Shown here piece by piece: positions 15,886 to 19,395 of a stretch of 19,395 nucleotides of DNA. Location of the stretch: the NCBI GenBank assembly GCA_035296965.1, contig DATGZX010000356.1, positions 1 through 19,395 of the forward strand. Direction: 5' to 3'. How positions within the stretch are numbered: the stretch's first letter is position 1; each line of letters opens with the position of its first letter. A program made the translations under genes and the position numbers. The stretch is from DATGZX01 sp035296965. GTDB lineage: Bacteria > Planctomycetota > Planctomycetia > Gemmatales > Gemmataceae. Below the pieces are notes generated by a model. That model was not told the DNA's origin, searched no databases, and saw only the letters and a program-made list of their open reading frames with translations.

Positions 15886-17601
15886 CTAGTATCCTTCGGC
15901 CACACTCGGCAGCGGGGCTTGGCGCGTGCCTATCCCGCGGCGAAGGTTGCTTTTGGGGGCGATCTGAACTCCCACCCAATAGCCGCGAAACGCACCAGCC
16001 TCCTGAATGGAGATTTCCCGGACTTGTTGACCCAAGACACGCGCTGCCTCCAGCAGTTTGCCGTCGAACTTGCCACGCTCCACCTGGCCAACCGGTGGGC
16101 CGGCAGATAAAGCAGGCAGCAAGAACGCTGGCTGTTCCGCGGCCGCTTCCGGGTCCATGCCGAAATCGAGCACACTCGTCAGCACCTGGAGGGTCTTCTG
16201 GTGCAGGCCGCCGCCGATCGCACTGGAAGCGAGAACAGGCTTGCCGTCCTTGAGCACGATGAGCGGACACATGGGGTCTGGGAGCCGTTTGCCCGCCCCC
16301 GCCCCTTGAATCGCGGCCTGCTGAAATACGGCAGCATCGGGGATGGAGATACCCCCCACGAAGAGAGCTGTGTCTCCCCAAAGCGTAGTGTTGATTGAAT
16401 GCGTTACCGCTGCCACGTTCCCCCATCGATCCGCCACCACGATACCGTCGGAATGGTTCGGCGGTGAATTGCCTTCCATGCGGAACTTCGACGCGAAAGT
16501 CCATTTCCCGTCTTGCATCCGTCGCCAGATGCCGGCGGCGGTTTCTCTCTTCATCCGCGAGGCCGGGGTCAGGTCCAGCCCATCGAAGTTTTTCAGTGTC
16601 TTCGCGGGCAGGAAGTCGAGTACCTGACAATGGCTGATCTGCATGAGCCAGAACAAACTTGCCGGTGTCGTCGCGTAATGCCCCTGCTTGGGCAGGTCGG
16701 CCAGCTCGAGTAAGTGCAAGGCTTCGATCAGCGTCACGCCGCCCCGTGAGGAAAACCCCGGCACGTAGACCTTGTGGCCACGGTAGGTCGTTTGGAGCGG
16801 CTCTTCCCAAATGGCTCGATATGATTTCATGTCCTCCAGCGTGATCTTGCCGCCTTCCCTCTGAACGGCGTCGACGAATTGGTAGGCCCACGCGCCCGTG
16901 TACATGAAGGCCGCACCTTGGTCGGCGACATGGCGCAGTGTTTTGGCGAGTTCGGACTGACGGAAGTGCTCCCCTTCGGCGTAGAAGGTGCCGCCCTCTT
17001 TCGTAAAGATGCGCCGCGTCTCCGGAAGCCGGCTCAGCACTGCCTTCCTTGCCTGCAGGAACCGAGCAAGCATGGGACTCACTTTGAATCCCTGCTCGGC
17101 TAACTGGATTGCCGGTGCGAACACCTCTTGGCGGGAAAGTTTGCCGAAGCGGTCGTGGGCTGCTTGGACCCCCGACATGAACCCGGGGATTAGCGCGGTC
17201 CGGCCACTGGGTTTCCCTCCGCTGGGAATAGTGAGCGGGTCTTTTTCCTCCAGCAGAGTGTTGAAGCCAGCATTGAGATAATGGACCTTGCCGGTGTCCG
17301 CCTCGTAGTAAACCATGCTCAGAATCCCGGCATGGCTGACATAAGACCCACCGCACTCGACTACCTGGGCCAACGCCGTGGCCAGTGATGCGTCCGCTGC
17401 GCTGCCGCCCTTCTTCAGCGTCTGTAGCCCGGCATGTATCGCCAATGGACCCGTCGTGCCGACAATCACCCCGTTGCGCCCCTCGGAAAGGGCTGCCGGC
17501 AACTGATCCTTGGGAGACGATTTCTTCTCGTCCGTGACTCCGGCCATCAACACGCCGCTGAAAAATACTGAGATCAATGCGCTGCACTTCATGACACGCA
17601 C
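15886..17601 (-). CDS. Gamma-glutamyltransferase family protein, exported
   Basis: 571 residues from GTG 17601. Residues 4-22 form a signal peptide (MKCSALISVFFSGVLMAG, cleavage near 21-23), so it acts outside the cytoplasm. Family landmarks: GGSAADASLATALAQVVECGG (about 65-85), RTALIPGFMSGVQAAH (134-149), and the C-terminal GGGLHQKTLQVLTSVLDFGM (463-482) matching the GGT small subunit. These enzymes cleave or transfer gamma-glutamyl groups, for example from glutathione, after self-processing at a Thr in a TTH motif. Here the aligned site reads NHSDGIVV with Ser 384, while the following GNVAAVTHSINT matches. It may be a Ser-nucleophile variant, a divergent hydrolase subgroup, or unprocessed. 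It appears monocistronic. Confidence 0.88.
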   Translation of the reverse strand: MRVMKCSALISVFFSGVLMAGVTDEKKSSPKDQLPAALSEGRNGVIVGTTGPLAIHAGLQTLKKGGSAADASLATALAQVVECGGSYVSHAGILSMVYYEADTGKVHYLNAGFNTLLEEKDPLTIPSGGKPSGRTALIPGFMSGVQAAHDRFGKLSRQEVFAPAIQLAEQGFKVSPMLARFLQARKAVLSRLPETRRIFTKEGGTFYAEGEHFRQSELAKTLRHVADQGAAFMYTGAWAYQFVDAVQREGGKITLEDMKSYRAIWEEPLQTTYRGHKVYVPGFSSRGGVTLIEALHLLELADLPKQGHYATTPASLFWLMQISHCQVLDFLPAKTLKNFDGLDLTPASRMKRETAAGIWRRMQDGKWTFASKFRMEGNSPPNHSDGIVVADRWGNVAAVTHSINTTLWGDTALFVGGISIPDAAVFQQAAIQGAGAGKRLPDPMCPLIVLKDGKPVLASSAIGGGLHQKTLQVLTSVLDFGMDPEAAAEQPAFLLPALSAGPPVGQVERGKFDGKLLEAARVLGQQVREISIQEAGAFRGYWVGVQIAPKSNLRRGIGTRQAPLPSVAEGY

Positions 17602-17608
17602 GGCGACA

Positions 17609-17615
17609 CTCCTTC
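17609..17615 (-). promoter_or_regulatory. Shine-Dalgarno GAAGGAG deciding a GTG start
   Basis: GAAGGAG lies 7 bases before GTG 17601 and 16 bases before ATG 17592. The spacing favours GTG as the start of the gamma-glutamyltransferase-like protein, adding three residues to its signal peptide. Confidence 0.65.
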
Positions 17616-17834
17616 GGCTCGGCGATTCGGGTGGGGACGAGCGCCATGAGCGCATTATATTCCCGCCACGGCCTGGAAGTGTTTCACTACGGCGCTTGTG
17701 TCTGTGCCGGTCAACGCCGCCTTGGCGAGGGATTCGGCATCCGTGAACGCGTGAAGGCAGTAGGCGTTGGCTCTAGCGCCTGGTCAGACTCCTTAGTGAC
17801 GATGTTGGGCCACCGCTCCTTCCTCTGTATTGGA

Positions 17835-18254
17835 CTAAGTCTTATTGACGCGACTGGCGACGTTCCACACGTGCCCCGACGGATCAATAATCCGGCCGAC
17901 GCGATCGCCCCAAGCTTGGTTGCTCGCCGGGATTAGAACGCGCGCCCCGGCAAGCACCGCACGCTCGATCATGCTGTCCACGTTTTCGACATAAATGTAG
18001 ATAACCACCGACGAACTGCCGTCCGACTGCGGGGCGCGGCTCCCTAGGGTTGGGAACTCTCCATGGATCATGACCATAGCTTCGCCGATCGTCAGCGTAG
18101 CATGCACCACGGTCCCGTCCGGACTCAGTCGACGCGACAGTTCCACGGCATCAAACGTGGTTTTGCAGAAATCGATCTCAGACGCACCGTCTCGGCACAC
18201 CAACATCGGTATCAGCATTCGGACACCGTCGGGGATGGGGTTCGCGTTGCTCAT
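17835..18254 (-). CDS. VOC (glyoxalase/bleomycin-resistance) family protein, PhnB-like
   Basis: 139 residues from ATG 18254. GGAG lies 11 bases upstream, and the GTG at 18266 sits too close to it. The fold signature is two beta-alpha-beta-beta-beta modules: IPMLVCRDGASEIDFCKTTF then HATLTIGEAMVMI, and VVIYIYVENVDSMIERAVLA then GRIIDPSGHVWNVA. The ending is typical of PhnB-like VOC proteins. Members bind or transform small molecules, often using a divalent metal, but the substrate cannot be predicted. The usual Gly-Ala of the family's FY...FGA segment reads CKTTFDAVE. It is cytoplasmic with no signal peptide and stands alone between the gamma-glutamyltransferase gene and its degenerate copy. 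Confidence 0.88.
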   Translation of the reverse strand: MSNANPIPDGVRMLIPMLVCRDGASEIDFCKTTFDAVELSRRLSPDGTVVHATLTIGEAMVMIHGEFPTLGSRAPQSDGSSSVVIYIYVENVDSMIERAVLAGARVLIPASNQAWGDRVGRIIDPSGHVWNVASRVNKT

Positions 18255-18736
18255 GATTGTGTGCACTCCGAATTCAGAATGTTCAGCTGCCTATTGATCT
18301 TCAGGAAACCAGGTTCTTGGCGAAGAACGACAGCTTGGACCCGGCCCAGAGCGACCGAAATGAACTGACACCGTGACGCCGTTGGGCGTAATGCCCCTGC
18401 TTGGGCAGGTCGGCTAGCTCGCGTAAGTGCAAGGCTTCGATCAGCGTGAGGCCACCCCGCGAGGAAAACCCCGGCACGCAGACCTTGTTGCCACGGTGGG
18501 TCGTTTGGAGCGGTTCTTCCCAAATGGCTCGATATGCTGTATTTGATTAGCGCATGGTATCAGCGCGTAGGGGATGGCCAAAGAGTCGTTCGAGCTGCGT
18601 GGGTTTGCGCGAGGTAGGTCACGGGGGCAAGGCCAGTGGTAACCGCTTAGCCAGTTGGTGGGAGCACCAGTGCCGCGCAAACACCCGTGCGCCGCATGGC
18701 GGTTCTCCATGAGGGGTTTCTTCTCTCTCCGCTCAC
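18255..18736. other. Spacer around the gamma-glutamyltransferase fragment
   Basis: Apart from the 151-base gene fragment at 18386-18536, no coding potential was found in this 482-base stretch. It must contain the promoter of the VOC gene near its left end. The right part (18540-18736) lies downstream of the DUF1566-like gene and shows no clear terminator. Confidence 0.45.
18386..18536 (-). pseudogene. Degenerate fragment of a gamma-glutamyltransferase gene
   Basis: 151 bases match 16673-16823 of the nearby gamma-glutamyltransferase gene with ten substitutions and no indels (about 93% identity), in the same orientation and 1713 bases away. The segment corresponds to residues about 260-310 of that protein. 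Five codons differ in amino acid (Y to H, H to N, Y to C, V to L, L to R), and similarity ends sharply at both sides. It is either a small duplication or the last piece of a lost second copy. It is not expected to be functional. Confidence 0.9.
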
Positions 18737-19249
18737 TTACCGGGCCTTCACCGCGCGAAAGGCCAGACTGTCCATCGGCCAGCCCGACTCCTTAACTCGG
18801 CCATTGAAGGCGATCACGTAGCTCTTGTCATCGGGCGCGTGGGAGGACGTCCACCAGTACACCACGGGCGAATGCACATGCCAAAGGGGCGATTCCTTGT
18901 CCGGCATCACCCGATAGCTCGCCTGGCGACCTTGAGAATTCCACTCCCCTCCGGCGTTGCGTCCGTTTCGCGTTAAAGACCGCACCGCCTCGTCAATCGT
19001 TGGTAAACGCCAGATGTTTTGCAGAGTCGAAGCACAGGACAAACCGTCTTCCGTCAAATGGGCAGCGATCCGCTCGGCCTCGGCGAAGCTGACGGGTCCT
19101 CGGTCTGGCCAGCCGGGACCGGCCGGTGCCCACATCAGTTCGACCCCGTTGCCGGAAACCCGGCGGGCGGAGGTGATCCCGTCATCCACGCGGTGGCTGA
19201 TACGCCACACCGGCTCCGCCGCACAAGCGACGAAGACCGCTAGGGGCAT
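18737..19249 (-). pseudogene. DUF1566 (Lcl C-terminal)-like protein, 5' truncated
   Basis: 170 codons from ATG 19249 to TAA 18737. The body resembles DUF1566/Lcl_C domains: WAPAGPGWPDRGPVSFAEAE, then LQNIWRLPTIDEAVRSLTRN, VYWWTSSHAPDDKSYVIAFNG and a closing LAFRAVKAR. Such domains are lectin-like modules of exported proteins. The N-terminus is only MPLAVFVACAAEPVW, the second half of a signal peptide or membrane helix. An in-frame TGA lies just upstream, within the sequence that starts the 25-bp repeat array. The original gene was most likely cut about ten bases before this ATG by a mobile element. It may still be translated, but without a full export signal and without a good SD. Confidence 0.7.
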
Positions 19250-19256
19250 CCCCAGC

Positions 19257-19373
19257 TGTCACCCGACATAAGGTTTTGCCGACTAATCCCGACGCCAGTT
19301 TTGCCGGTTAATTCGGACAGCGCTTTTGCCGCCTAATGCCGTCAGCTGGTTTTGCCGCAGCTGCACACATCGG
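19257..19373. mobile_element. Probable transposon end with four spaced repeats
   Basis: TTTTGCCG starts at 19274, 19299, 19324 and 19350, a spacing of 25, 25 and 26 bases. The first three copies share an extended pattern TTTTGCCGnnTAATnCsGnC. The block is preceded by TGTCACCC at 19257, which could be the terminal TG of the element. Multiple transposase sites at regular spacing near an end are typical of IS21-, Tn7- and Tn402-like elements with DDE integrase-type transposases. The transposase itself would lie beyond the right edge. The element family is inferred only. Confidence 0.6.
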
Positions 19374-19395
19374 ATACAGTGCCATGGGCATCACG

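Noticed and set aside
15860..17647. 595-codon minus-strand frame overlapping the gamma-glutamyltransferase gene
   Set aside because: It is an out-of-frame shadow: the other minus frame carries clear GGT motifs, a signal peptide and an SD.
18251..18710. Two 90-codon minus frames over the gamma-glutamyltransferase fragment
   Set aside because: They are chance open frames across the duplicated fragment; the frame matching the parent protein is a different one.
19274..19373. Iteron-type replication origin for the four 25-bp spaced repeats
   Set aside because: No Rep gene or DnaA box is visible and the context is chromosomal; the adjacent truncated gene fits a transposon end better, although iterons are not strictly excluded.

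Overview
The window reads as chromosomal DNA of a planctomycete, most likely a member of the Gemmataceae or a relative (inference). Four things point there. Two large secreted-type proteins carry an N-terminal LExLExRxxPA-type motif. An ECF sigma factor gene lies directly before a serine/threonine kinase fused to WD40 repeats. An orphan phage-type terminase pair is present. Short inverted repeats occur both between and inside genes. No rRNA, tRNA or CRISPR array was recognised.

Layout. Positions 1-4040 (minus) hold the 5' part of a giant PKD/RHS-repeat surface protein that runs off the left edge. About 730 bases of poorly coding DNA follow, including a 35-codon remnant of an ECF sigma factor region 4 (plus). 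From 9275 down to 4773 (minus) is an apparent operon: an ECF sigma factor, then a membrane-anchored Ser/Thr kinase with about 15 WD40 repeats. The kinase gene is split by a probable one-base frameshift near 6266, and its catalytic domain contains a peptide encoded by a 97-bp inverted-repeat element. Divergent to the operon at 9594-12311 is a secreted beta-helix protein with C-terminal DUF4214 repeats, followed by a clear terminator.

Positions 14710-12445 (minus) hold a small/large terminase pair. The 3' end of the large-subunit gene is made of a tandem 51-bp repeat and a long nested hairpin. A repeat-bearing spacer follows, then a small conserved planctomycete-type protein (15400-15687) and what may be the stub of a truncated partner gene. 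Positions 17601-15886 (minus) encode an exported gamma-glutamyltransferase-like protein with Ser where the family has its catalytic Thr. Next come a VOC-family protein (18254-17835, minus), a 151-bp degenerate copy of part of the gamma-glutamyltransferase gene (18386-18536), and a DUF1566-like protein (19249-18737, minus). The DUF1566-like gene seems to have lost its 5' end to a mobile element: the right edge carries four 25-26 bp spaced repeats like the multi-site end of a transposon.

The clearest functional unit is the sigma factor plus kinase/WD40 operon, presumably a signalling module. The other genes look like unrelated accessory cargo. The main theme is genome plasticity: repeats invading coding sequence, gene fragments, an orphan packaging module and a probable transposon junction.
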